From: Gimesia chilikensis
GTDB lineage: Bacteria; Planctomycetota; Planctomycetia; Planctomycetales; Planctomycetaceae
NCBI RefSeq assembly: GCF_007744075.1
Contig: NZ_CP036266.1
Span: 955,001 to 1,019,000 of the forward strand
Length of the DNA: 64,000 nt
Direction of reading: 5' to 3'
In this document: in pieces, positions 8,574-16,910 of the stretch
Numbering within the stretch: position 1 is the first letter of the stretch
How the letters are laid out: every line of letters starts with the position of its first letter
Made by a program: the position numbers and the translations under genes
Notes under the pieces: generated by a model
Database searches by the model: none
Told to the model about the DNA's origin: nothing
Seen by the model: only the letters and a program-made list of their open reading frames with translations

Positions 8574-9590
8574 ATGCGCGAACTCGTTTCAGATTCCAAA
8601 CATTCATCCCGCAAGGGGTTTACGCTGATTGAGCTGCTCGTCGTGATGGCAATCATTGCGATCCTGGCTGCCATGCTGCTGCCTGCGATTCAACGGGCCC
8701 GCGAGGCGGCACGTCGTACACAGTGCATCAACAATCTGAAACAGGTCGCCCTGGCCACAATGAACTATGAAAGTTCGTTTCGCTCGTTCCCTTCCGGCTG
8801 GATTGAAGCGATGCCCGTCGATTCGAATGGAAATCAGCTGCCTGGTCCAGCAAATGCCAATGTGGCTTTCGCCGAAAATGTGGTAATTCCAGTCGATACT
8901 CATACTACGGATTCCAACGGTAATAAAGTGCCCGTGACCCAGTGGAGCCTGACCGAATGGGAGCTCTCCCCCTGGTGGGGCTGGCAGGCTCTGATCCTGT
9001 CCGATATGAATGCTACGACAGTGAATATCGATTATAATCTTGGCAAATTCGAACAAGACAGCAAAGTGGCGAGCACGGTTCCCATTGAAAGTTACATCTG
9101 TCCCAGTGCTTCCCTCCCCTCGAATCGTCCCCGGGACCTGGGGTATTGCAACTATCGTGGTGTCGGTGGACTGCTGACCGGCTATTCTACGGTCGATCCC
9201 TTTAGTGCCCAGTTTCGGGGTGGTGTTTTCGGTCCGAATAGCGCGACCAAAGTACGCGATATGCAGGATGGCGAATCCAATACGCTGCTCTTCGGCGAAG
9301 CGGCCTTTGGCTTCTGGGCGGACAGCCATAGCTCCGTCTCGGGAGCCGTCTTCGACCCCAACGCCGATCCCAGTACCAATCCGCCCATTTTCCACGAAGG
9401 GACCAACTTTGACGGTCCACCCCATATGAGCCAGACAATCCACCTCACCTTTGGATCGTGGCATGATGACGTCGTTCACTTCGCACTCGCTGATGGCTCT
9501 GCCCGCGGGATGGCGAAAAATATCGATGCCCGGGTGTTCCTGGCGCTCTGTACCCGGAATGGAAACGAACGTGTTACCGCCGAATGGTAA
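8574..9590 (+). CDS. DUF1559 pseudopilin-like protein (canonical)
   Basis: This 338-residue protein carries a type IV prepilin/type II pseudopilin leader: a basic start, then the processing motif [11 protein letters not shown] at about residue 15 and a hydrophobic helix to about residue 40. The DUF1559 signature follows ([19 protein letters not shown]), then a large extracytoplasmic domain. Near the C-terminus is the family's H-x(n)-DG element ([12 protein letters not shown]). A prepilin peptidase is expected to cut after the glycine and methylate the new N-terminal F. The family is greatly expanded in planctomycetes and its function is unknown. No secretion genes adjoin it. Confidence 0.95.
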   Translation: MRELVSDSKHSSRKGFTLIELLVVMAIIAILAAMLLPAIQRAREAARRTQCINNLKQVALATMNYESSFRSFPSGWIEAMPVDSNGNQLPGPANANVAFAENVVIPVDTHTTDSNGNKVPVTQWSLTEWELSPWWGWQALILSDMNATTVNIDYNLGKFEQDSKVASTVPIESYICPSASLPSNRPRDLGYCNYRGVGGLLTGYSTVDPFSAQFRGGVFGPNSATKVRDMQDGESNTLLFGEAAFGFWADSHSSVSGAVFDPNADPSTNPPIFHEGTNFDGPPHMSQTIHLTFGSWHDDVVHFALADGSARGMAKNIDARVFLALCTRNGNERVTAEW

Positions 9591-9593
9591 GCT

Positions 9594-10652
9594 TCAGGCA
9601 CGGTCAAACGGAAACGCAATCACTTCCTGCAGTCTCCGTTTGCCCAGCGCCAGCATGATCAGCCGGTCGAGTCCCAGCGCGGTTCCCGCGCAGGCGGGCA
9701 GGCCGGCTTCCATTGCCTGTAACAGATAACTCTCCCCTGGCAGTGTCAGACGCTGTTCCTGTTGACGCAGTTCTGACTGTTTCTGAATACGTGCTCGCAG
9801 TTCTTCCGCATCAGTCAGTTCGTGATAGCCATTACAGATTTCGACTCCCTGTAGATAGAGTTCGAACCGTTCTGATACTGCATGTGGTGACTCCTCATCG
9901 GCGGGATGAATCCTGGCCAGGGCAGATTGCTCGGGAGGGTAATCGTAAACAAAGACAGCGCCCCTGCGTTTCAACTCTGGTTCGACCAGTTCTACCAGTA
10001 GCAGGTTCTGCCAGCTTAAACGGTCAGTGGCATCGAACCCTCCGGGCACAGAAATCTGTTTTGATTCTGCAACCCGGGCAAATTCCTCAGCAGATGAACT
10101 CAAAGCAGACAGCCCGGCAAACTGCTGAAAAGCGGCTTCATAGCTCAGCCGGGGGAATGCCTCGCTGGGCAGTGGTGGTCGCTTACTCTGATCCGAAATA
10201 TCAGCAGCCGTCTGATAAATGGCGCGAACGAGAGTCTCCACAAAGGTCATCTGCTCCTGATGCGTCTCTCCCTGTCGATACCATTCCAGCATACTGAATT
10301 CGGGGTTATGCATCTCGCCCCGCTCGGCCTGTCGGAAGGCATGCGTGATCTGGTAGATCCGGTCTGCCCCCGCGGTCAACAGCCGCTTCATGGCAAATTC
10401 GGGTGAGGTCTGCAGGTAGCGGATTGCAGCACCCCGGTTGGCAGCAGGCTCTGCAGTTCCTTCTTCAGCACGCCACTCACTGGTGAAGGGGTCGATATAG
10501 GCATCTACAACAGTGTCCCGAGAGAGCAGAGGCGTTTCGACTTCCCAGTATTCGCGCGCGTGGAAGAATTCCCGTATCGTTTGCAGTAACACACTTCGTT
10601 GTTGCAGAGTTTCCAGTGCAGCGGTCGGTAAATAATCGGGGAACTCTGTCAC
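9594..10652 (-). CDS. epmA: Elongation factor P--(R)-beta-lysine ligase (EpmA/PoxA/GenX)
   Basis: This 352-residue protein is a class II lysyl-tRNA synthetase-like catalytic core without the anticodon-binding domain. Visible motifs are EYWEVETPLLSRDTVVDAYI near the start, the motif 2 region (AFRQAERGEMHNPEFSMLEW), the lysine-pocket phrase GVEICNGYHELTD, and motif 3 (GTALGLDRLIML). EpmA activates (R)-beta-lysine and attaches it to a conserved lysine of EF-P, helping ribosomes through polyproline stretches. The partner aminomutase EpmB and EF-P are not in the window. The stop is 3 bp from the convergent pseudopilin gene. It may share a transcript with the DUF1499 gene 39 bp upstream. Confidence 0.92.
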   Translation of the reverse strand: MTEFPDYLPTAALETLQQRSVLLQTIREFFHAREYWEVETPLLSRDTVVDAYIDPFTSEWRAEEGTAEPAANRGAAIRYLQTSPEFAMKRLLTAGADRIYQITHAFRQAERGEMHNPEFSMLEWYRQGETHQEQMTFVETLVRAIYQTAADISDQSKRPPLPSEAFPRLSYEAAFQQFAGLSALSSSAEEFARVAESKQISVPGGFDATDRLSWQNLLLVELVEPELKRRGAVFVYDYPPEQSALARIHPADEESPHAVSERFELYLQGVEICNGYHELTDAEELRARIQKQSELRQQEQRLTLPGESYLLQAMEAGLPACAGTALGLDRLIMLALGKRRLQEVIAFPFDRA

Positions 10653-10691
10653 AGCGGGCCTCAGATGGCAGGTGCCTGGTTTCGAATCTGG

Positions 10692-11150
10692 TTAAAGTGC
10701 GGTCGCCGCGAACTTCTGGCGAATCGTCTCTATTCGCTCGCGGTTGGTCCCAAGGTCGGAATAACCGATGCGTGATGCGGATCGCACCTGGATCACATTC
10801 TGACCTGGTTCGATCAGGAACTCAACGTCATCGACAAACCGTAGCCAGCGTGTACGAAATTCCGCCCGTAGATAGTTCTCGTCTCCCGTCACAATCTGAC
10901 AGCCGGGAAATTCAGCCAGGACTGACAGCAGTCGCTCACGCGCCTGAGTCGGGGAATCGGTAAACTCCAGGGGGGCGATTTCATGCAATTTTGAGGAGTC
11001 GCAGGAACAGACGCAGTTCGGAGATTCCGGGCAGGGGCTGAGTTTACCATCATTAACTCCCAGGTTGTCAGGTGGGGAAGTCAGGGAATTCACCCCTACG
11101 ATGCCGAGCCAGACGGCAATGAAAAAAGAGACGCACCAGAACAAAATCAT
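10692..11150 (-). CDS. DUF1499 family protein
   Basis: This 152-residue protein has an N-terminal membrane anchor or signal (FWCVSFFIAVWLGIVGV). The DUF1499 core follows, recognisable from LSPCPESPNCVCSC, IAPLEF, ARERLLSVL, EFRTRWLRFVDDVEFLIE and VRSASRIGYSDLGTNRERIE. Function is unknown; the conserved cysteines in the first part are characteristic. It lies 44 bp downstream of the FHA/coiled-coil gene and 39 bp upstream of epmA, all on the minus strand, so a three-gene operon is possible. Confidence 0.9.
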   Translation of the reverse strand: MILFWCVSFFIAVWLGIVGVNSLTSPPDNLGVNDGKLSPCPESPNCVCSCDSSKLHEIAPLEFTDSPTQARERLLSVLAEFPGCQIVTGDENYLRAEFRTRWLRFVDDVEFLIEPGQNVIQVRSASRIGYSDLGTNRERIETIRQKFAATAL

Positions 11151-11194
11151 GTATCTAATACGCCTCCTGTTTCGTGTTGTCTTGTGGGGACTGG

Positions 11195-14100
11195 TTATGG
11201 TTCTGCATCCGTTTCAAAATCAGGCTGATCCTGCAATTCATGATCCACATTGGCCTGGGGAGTTCTCCGCTTACGGCGGGCATTTTCCAGCAGTTGTGCT
11301 TCCAGTGATTGTAGTTCTTCCTCATCTGCTGACAATGCTTCTTCGTCAGCAGAAAATGAATTACTCTGTTCCAGAGTATCTGGCTCATCCTGAAAATCCA
11401 CGAGCTCCGTAGCCGCCGCAGGTTCTGTGGCTGTTTGCGGATCGACTTGTGCCTCCTCGGCGCTGGACTCGAGATTCGACTTATCGGGGAACAATTGCTT
11501 TACCTGCAGCAAACCACGCAGGAACTGAGCTGACGAGGTGATACTGACAGCCAGCGCTGCCCATTTGATGATCCCCAGTGTGTTGGCTCCCCAGATCGAC
11601 TCTGCGAAAATGATCAGGGTCGTCAGCACACAGACGCTGGTCAGAATTCCTTTGAACAGCAGATCTGTTTTCTGATGCTTCATCGAATGCCGGGCGATCG
11701 CCATGCGGGCCGAATAGTTGGCCACATCACGGAATGAGTTCATCGCATCACGAACCGCATCGCGGTCCTGAGCGTGCGTGGGAGCCTGGTTCAGCGTCGC
11801 CAGTTTTTCTTCCATCGACAGCTGGGGAGCGGTGGCTTGGTGGTCCAGCTTCATACCTGCTTCCGGTTGATGCGTCGCGCCAGCCGGCTTTGCTGGTCCG
11901 GATGGTTTCTGACTCGGTTGTGAACCAGGAGACTTGGAGCGTGATCGCTCCAGCAGTTTTTCCATGTAGGCTGCAATCGAGTTTTCTTCCTCTTCTGCAT
12001 GCGGAGCAGGAGAGGTTTCGGCTGCAGTCGACTCATAAGCAGACTGAGTTTCTGCTGACTCAGTATGCTCCATGTCCGGAGTGGCGTGGTCTTCAGGAGT
12101 GACTTCCGGTTCTGCAGGAGTCTCGCGCGAGAACATGCTCAGCAGCCGGCTTGTCTGCAGTGTCACACCCTCTTCCGGTTTTGATTCTGGTTCAGAAACT
12201 GGTTCCGGCTCGGGTGTCTCATCCGGCTGACTCAAGAATGATTCCAGCAGAGAACCGGTCGCTTGAGGTGCTTCTGTTTCAGACGGGGCTGTTTGAGCGG
12301 AGTCTGTTTCCGTCAACTCTGCTGATTCAGGATCTGCGACGGTATGATCATCCATCCCGCCGGCAGGGAGTCCCACTTCCGCCATCAGGCTCTCGCGTTC
12401 ATTCAACTGTTGCTCCCGCAGTTCGACGATATGTTCCCGATCGTCCAGTTGCCCGCGATCTTTCTCGATCTGGATCTGCTGTGATTCCAGATCATCCCGC
12501 TGACGGCTGATCTCGTCGCGATCAATCTCCAACTGATCACGATCTAACATTAACTGTTCCCGCTCTGTGGCCAGTTGAGCGATCGTCGACTGTTCTTCAT
12601 CGTACGCTTGCTGATTGTCAGTCAGTTCCTGTTCGCGTGCCGCGAGCTCTGCTTCCCGGTCCGCCAGTTGCCGTTCCCGCTCATTCAGCTGTTCTTCGTG
12701 TTCTCTGAGTTCAGCCTGGGCCTGCTGTAACCGGCTTTGATCCGCCTGCAATGCTTCCTGGGCCGCCTTCAGCTGTTGCTGATCCTGAGTGAGCGATTCC
12801 TGCTCGGTTTCCCGCTGTTCAAGTTCGGCTTCGCGTTCTGCCAGTTGTCGCTCTTGCGCACTCAACTGTTCCTGTTGTTCTTCGAGTTCCGTCTGAGCTT
12901 CCAGCAACCGGGTTTCACCTGCCTGTAATGTTTCCCGGGCAGCCTTTAACTGTTCCTGGCTCTGAGTGAGTTCTTCCAGTTCGGTTTCCCGTTCTGTGAG
13001 CTCTGCTGCACGCTGTTCCAGATCAGATCGCAGCTGTTCCAGTTCGTCACGCTCAACCGCCAGTTTCTCCGCAACCGTCGTATCCACGACATCGCTGGCA
13101 GGCACACTCTCTGGTTGCTCAGCGCGTTGCTTCTGCTCGCTGATCAGTTTTGCCAGTTCCTGTTCCTGCTCTGCAATGCGAGCTTCCCGTTCTGCTAACG
13201 CCTGCTCGCGTGTTTCTAATTCCCCCTGATCCGGCAAGCCGGATTTGGCACGTTCCAGTTCAGTTCGAGCTTCGTCGAGTTCGGTACGTTCTGTATCCAG
13301 CGCTACCCGCGACTGGGCGAGTTCGGCTTGTGTATTCTCTAATTCTGTCTGTGCGGTTTCCAGGGAAGACTGCTGCGATTCCAGGCTGGTCTGTAGTTGT
13401 GCAAGTTCCTGCTGCCGTGCTTCCAGTTCAGACTCACGCTCAGACAATTCGAATTTCTGACGCTCGATTTCATCCTGTTGCTGATCCAGGGTAGATTGTG
13501 CCTGCTGTAATTTCTCTCGCTCCACTTCCAACTCTTCACGGTCCCGAACGATCGCGGCCCGTTCTTCCTCGCTGGAGCTTTGAGTCGTCTCCAGTTCGTT
13601 TTGTTTCAGCTCAACCGCAGATTGTTTCGATTCCAGCTCCGTCTTTGATTGATTCAGTTCTGTTTCGCGGTCGGTCAGCAGTTGTTCCTGTGTCGTCAGC
13701 TTTTGCTGCAACTGGTCGAGTTCTTCACTTCTCTGTGTGAGTTCGGTACGCTGATCATCCAGCTCAGCGCGAGCTCCTTCCAGCTCGCGTTGTTCCTGTT
13801 CCAGTTCGGTACGGGCATTATTCCACTCGAGTTTTTCGTTTTCGAATTCACTCTGCTTTGCTTTCAGCTGTTCCGTCTGTGTGGCCAGCTCTGCCTGCTG
13901 CGTTTCGAGTTGAGCCCGCTCTGCTGACAGTTCCTCAACCTGAGACTCCAGAGCCGCCTGTCGCTGCTCGAGTTCTGACTGCTGGGCCGTCAGTTCTTCC
14001 TGCTGCCGGGAGAGTTCGGTTTGCAACTCTTCCAGAGCCGCTGATTTCTGATCGAAGGCTTCACGTTGTGACAGTAATTCCTGTTGCTGCTGCGTGCAGG

Positions 14101-15340
14101 CCTCTGTATCTGCTTCCACTCGAGACTGCTGCGCTGCTAATTCCTGCCGCGCGGTTTCCAGGGATACCCGCTCCTGTTGCAGTTTTTCCCGTTCTGTTTC
14201 CAGCTCCTGTTGCAGGGCGCTCCGGTCAGCTGCGTTCTGCTGGGCGACATCGAGGTTCTGCTGCTGCTCTGTCAGGGTCTGTTGTTTCGAATCCAGTTCC
14301 AGCTGGCGCTGTTCCAGGTCTTCAGCCCGGGTATTCAACTGGTTGTGCTGTTCTGCCAGTTCCTGTTCCCAGTTTCTGAGGGCACGCTCAATCTCGATGA
14401 TGGCGGCAGTCGAGTGCTGTTGGGCAGACTGATCTGCTTCCAGCCAGGCACGTTCGGTTTCCTGTTCTGAACGATCGGCGGCCTGCGTCTGTTCCAGATC
14501 AATCCAGGCTGCGACCAGGGCGCGCTGTTCCGCAGTGATATTGTTTCGTTCGGCTTGCAGATTCTGTTGCAGACGCTGTAATCGTTGGTGCTGATCTTCC
14601 AGTTGTCGCTGACCGACGATGATCTGCTGCTGTTCTTCAGCCACATCGTCTTTGAGAAGTTCCAGCTGCTGCAGTTTCTGATCCAGTTCCAGGATCGCTG
14701 CATCAAAAGAACGGATTGAGTCCTCCTGTTCTGCAGAGCGTGTCCCCGGTTGGGGCGGAGCAGGGGGCTGCAGGGTGAAGCGTTCCTGCAACTGTTCCAG
14801 TTCCGCTTCCTGTGCCTGCATTTCCTGCTGCAGGGCAACCTGTTCCTGTTCGATCTGTTTCAGGAGTTGCTGACGTTCTTCGAGCTGTTTCTGGAACGCG
14901 GCCAGGGCACGCAGTTCTTCCGGGATCTCAATCTGGGTACGGGTAGCAGCCGGCGCATTAACGGGCGCTGACTTTTTTTCTGGCTGTGCGGCGGGAGGCA
15001 CTTCTTCGATTGATTCGACCTCGAACTTCACTGGGCCAATGAGAAGCTTCATGCCCTGCGTCAAAGTCAGTCGTCGAATGGGGCGTTCGTTAACCCACAG
15101 TCGGTAATCGATGGCTTCGATCGTCGCGTCAAAATCGGTGATTGTCAGCCGACAGTGTTCCGGAGCAATTCCCGGTACTTCCAGCCGGACCGCGCATTCC
15201 TCCCCTGAACCGATCAGATATTCACCGGTGGTTAGCTTGAGTGGAGCAATGCGATGAGTTAATGGCACGAGGCAGACTTCGAGCCCTGATGTGCTCGTCT
15301 GCTGCCCTGACTGAGAGGCTGTGGATGAGGTCGTTAACAT
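11195..15340 (-). CDS. FHA-domain protein with very long coiled coil and two C-terminal membrane helices
   Basis: The frame extends upstream to 15412, but ATG 15340 is preferred because GGAG lies ten bases upstream and the first 24 residues look non-native; this gives 1381 residues. Residues about 20-110 are an FHA-like domain (YLIGSGEECAVRL, PEHC in place of the usual S-x-x-H, LWVNERPI), which would bind phosphothreonine peptides if functional. Roughly 165-1000 is almost pure Gln/Glu/Leu heptad sequence, a predicted coiled coil of extreme length. An acidic, low-complexity segment follows, then two hydrophobic segments at about 1227-1290 and an acidic tail. It is likely a membrane-tethered cytoplasmic rod. 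The family is not otherwise recognised. Divergent from the zinc-ribbon gene. Confidence 0.9.
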   Translation of the reverse strand: MLTTSSTASQSGQQTSTSGLEVCLVPLTHRIAPLKLTTGEYLIGSGEECAVRLEVPGIAPEHCRLTITDFDATIEAIDYRLWVNERPIRRLTLTQGMKLLIGPVKFEVESIEEVPPAAQPEKKSAPVNAPAATRTQIEIPEELRALAAFQKQLEERQQLLKQIEQEQVALQQEMQAQEAELEQLQERFTLQPPAPPQPGTRSAEQEDSIRSFDAAILELDQKLQQLELLKDDVAEEQQQIIVGQRQLEDQHQRLQRLQQNLQAERNNITAEQRALVAAWIDLEQTQAADRSEQETERAWLEADQSAQQHSTAAIIEIERALRNWEQELAEQHNQLNTRAEDLEQRQLELDSKQQTLTEQQQNLDVAQQNAADRSALQQELETEREKLQQERVSLETARQELAAQQSRVEADTEACTQQQQELLSQREAFDQKSAALEELQTELSRQQEELTAQQSELEQRQAALESQVEELSAERAQLETQQAELATQTEQLKAKQSEFENEKLEWNNARTELEQEQRELEGARAELDDQRTELTQRSEELDQLQQKLTTQEQLLTDRETELNQSKTELESKQSAVELKQNELETTQSSSEEERAAIVRDREELEVEREKLQQAQSTLDQQQDEIERQKFELSERESELEARQQELAQLQTSLESQQSSLETAQTELENTQAELAQSRVALDTERTELDEARTELERAKSGLPDQGELETREQALAEREARIAEQEQELAKLISEQKQRAEQPESVPASDVVDTTVAEKLAVERDELEQLRSDLEQRAAELTERETELEELTQSQEQLKAARETLQAGETRLLEAQTELEEQQEQLSAQERQLAEREAELEQRETEQESLTQDQQQLKAAQEALQADQSRLQQAQAELREHEEQLNERERQLADREAELAAREQELTDNQQAYDEEQSTIAQLATEREQLMLDRDQLEIDRDEISRQRDDLESQQIQIEKDRGQLDDREHIVELREQQLNERESLMAEVGLPAGGMDDHTVADPESAELTETDSAQTAPSETEAPQATGSLLESFLSQPDETPEPEPVSEPESKPEEGVTLQTSRLLSMFSRETPAEPEVTPEDHATPDMEHTESAETQSAYESTAAETSPAPHAEEEENSIAAYMEKLLERSRSKSPGSQPSQKPSGPAKPAGATHQPEAGMKLDHQATAPQLSMEEKLATLNQAPTHAQDRDAVRDAMNSFRDVANYSARMAIARHSMKHQKTDLLFKGILTSVCVLTTLIIFAESIWGANTLGIIKWAALAVSITSSAQFLRGLLQVKQLFPDKSNLESSAEEAQVDPQTATEPAAATELVDFQDEPDTLEQSNSFSADEEALSADEEELQSLEAQLLENARRKRRTPQANVDHELQDQPDFETDAEP

Positions 15341-15770
15341 CCTGCTACTCCAAAAAAACGCGTGACTGGTACGGCGGGGAACATAGCTGTCGCAGTAACC
15401 AGAGAGTTCCAATATGACGATGATTCAAAAAAGAAACATACAATTTCTACTGGCATATACCTCAGAAACAGAGGTCGGTCAAACTTTGGCACCTGCACAA
15501 ATGGAGGGATTTCTCTGAAATAAAAGTGTCAGGTAACTCGGCGCGAAAATGACGATTGTAGGTATTCTCAGCCCGCTGGTTTTTGTCTGTATTTCCGGAA
15601 TTTCAGACAAAAATGGACGTGAAACCACTCTCTTCTACAGAGTCCTGTGACATCGGCAGCCGGGATGTCTATAATGGTTACGACTGTTTCAATTCTGATT
15701 CGCACTCTCCATTCCATGACGGCGACACGGCAGGTTCCTGAGGGCCTGTCTCGCAAATGGTACCGGTTAT
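15341..15770. other. Divergent intergenic region with promoter and palindrome
   Basis: These 430 bp separate the FHA/coiled-coil gene from the zinc-ribbon operon. No convincing gene is present. It holds a near-consensus promoter for the rightward operon (listed separately) and an inverted repeat, TTTTTGTCTG (15580-15589) with CAGACAAAAA (15604-15613) around 14 bases. That repeat lacks a following T run, so it is more likely an operator or RNA structure than a terminator. Confidence 0.5.
15647..15675 (+). promoter_or_regulatory. Sigma-70-like promoter for the zinc-ribbon/exported-protein operon
   Basis: GTGACA (15647-15652) and TATAAT (15670-15675) are separated by exactly 17 bp, with 5 of 6 and 6 of 6 consensus matches. 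The start codon at 15771 lies about 95 bp downstream. Confidence 0.65.
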
Positions 15771-16910
15771 ATGGCACACTGGCTGAAAAATCCGTCGAAG
15801 GCAAAGCGTCGCGAAGAAGATATACCGGAGCCGTATGAGATCGTCTGCGTCTGTGGCGTGAGCCTTTCCGGGTATCGACGCAAGGCCCCCTACAGGCATA
15901 CCTGTCAGCAGTGCGGCGAAAGCTATTTTATTCTGCCCCGTAACACTTATCCCCCGCTTCAGTCCCGGAAGAAAAAGAAGAAGATTCCGACCCAGCAGCG
16001 GATTACGGAATACGTTTTGAATTCCCCGCTGGTGACACGTCTGCGGGAGAAACGCCAGCAGAAACAGGTGACCCGTAAAGGGCAGGCTGCAGACAACGGT
16101 CAGCCCGCTCAGGCCGAGCTCTCACCCTTTGAGCTGCCACCCCCGCGTACCCGACTGATCACACCGTTTCGGGCGATCCTGGCGGGGATCGTGTTGATCA
16201 TTGGAGTCACCTGTTACGGCATCTGGCACAGCCGTCAGATTGAGAAAGCTGAGGTCACGCTTAAAACCGCATCCGAAGCCGGGCAGCAACTGCTGGAAGA
16301 GGGAGATCTGGTCGGGGCGAACAGTGCATATCAACAGGCGTCAGAAGCCGTGGATATACTGGGCAGGCATGACCGTCAGGCATTCGACGTGCAGCAGACC
16401 GCGCGGGAACTGGAAGCTCTGAACCGCCAGGCGGGGGCTCCGCTGTTTGACATCGCAGAAGAAGCGGTCACTCAGATCAAGGAACAGGATCTCAAAGGCT
16501 GGCAGTCCCTGTTTGACATTCGTTATGAAGGCAGCTGGCTCCTGTTTGAAACTACGCTCTCTCCCGTCTCCTCAGGTAAAGCGGAAGCAGGACCTCGCTA
16601 CCGGCTCAATTTTCCGGTGATGCTGGATGAATACACGTTGAATCTGGATCTGGCTGATCCGTCATTTCGCGAGTATGTCGAAAGGCACCCCGGTGAGCCG
16701 CTGATTTTTGCCGCGCAGATGAAGGCCTTTGAACAGGATCAGAATCAGCCTGCGTCTGGAGTGATTCTGCTCGACGGCAAAACCGCATTTCTCTGGTCAC
16801 ATCTGAATCTGTATGAGCAACTGGGCATTCCCTTCGATGAATATCACGACCGGGGCCATGTCGAAAAGCTGCTCAAGCAACAAACTCTATTTCTGGAGCG
16901 TGCCCTGTGA
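15771..16910 (+). CDS. Zinc-ribbon membrane protein of unknown function, 379 residues
   Basis: Residues about 26-55 contain a C-x-C...C-x-x-C ribbon (VCVCG, then CQQCG), followed by a basic linker (RKKKKK) and a single membrane helix near 143-162 (AILAGIVLIIGVTCYGIWH). Next is a short TPR-like helical segment (AGQQLLEEGDLVGANSAYQQ) and a beta-rich C-terminal domain. The topology suggests a cytoplasmic metal-binding head and an extracytoplasmic C-terminal domain. It overlaps the next gene at TGATG (16908-16912), so the two are translationally coupled. Family not recognised. Confidence 0.85.
   Translation: MAHWLKNPSKAKRREEDIPEPYEIVCVCGVSLSGYRRKAPYRHTCQQCGESYFILPRNTYPPLQSRKKKKKIPTQQRITEYVLNSPLVTRLREKRQQKQVTRKGQAADNGQPAQAELSPFELPPPRTRLITPFRAILAGIVLIIGVTCYGIWHSRQIEKAEVTLKTASEAGQQLLEEGDLVGANSAYQQASEAVDILGRHDRQAFDVQQTARELEALNRQAGAPLFDIAEEAVTQIKEQDLKGWQSLFDIRYEGSWLLFETTLSPVSSGKAEAGPRYRLNFPVMLDEYTLNLDLADPSFREYVERHPGEPLIFAAQMKAFEQDQNQPASGVILLDGKTAFLWSHLNLYEQLGIPFDEYHDRGHVEKLLKQQTLFLERAL

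Noticed and set aside
8604..9479. Minus-strand frame of 291 residues inside the DUF1559 gene
   Set aside because: The plus-strand DUF1559 protein with its prepilin leader fully explains this DNA.
13858..14379. Plus-strand Val/Ala/Pro-rich frames antisense to the coiled coil
   Set aside because: They are by-products of the repeated Gln/Glu codons on the other strand, which avoid stops in several frames.
15580..15613. Inverted repeat as a terminator
   Set aside because: The stem is followed by neither a T run nor a gene end, so it is noted only as a possible operator.
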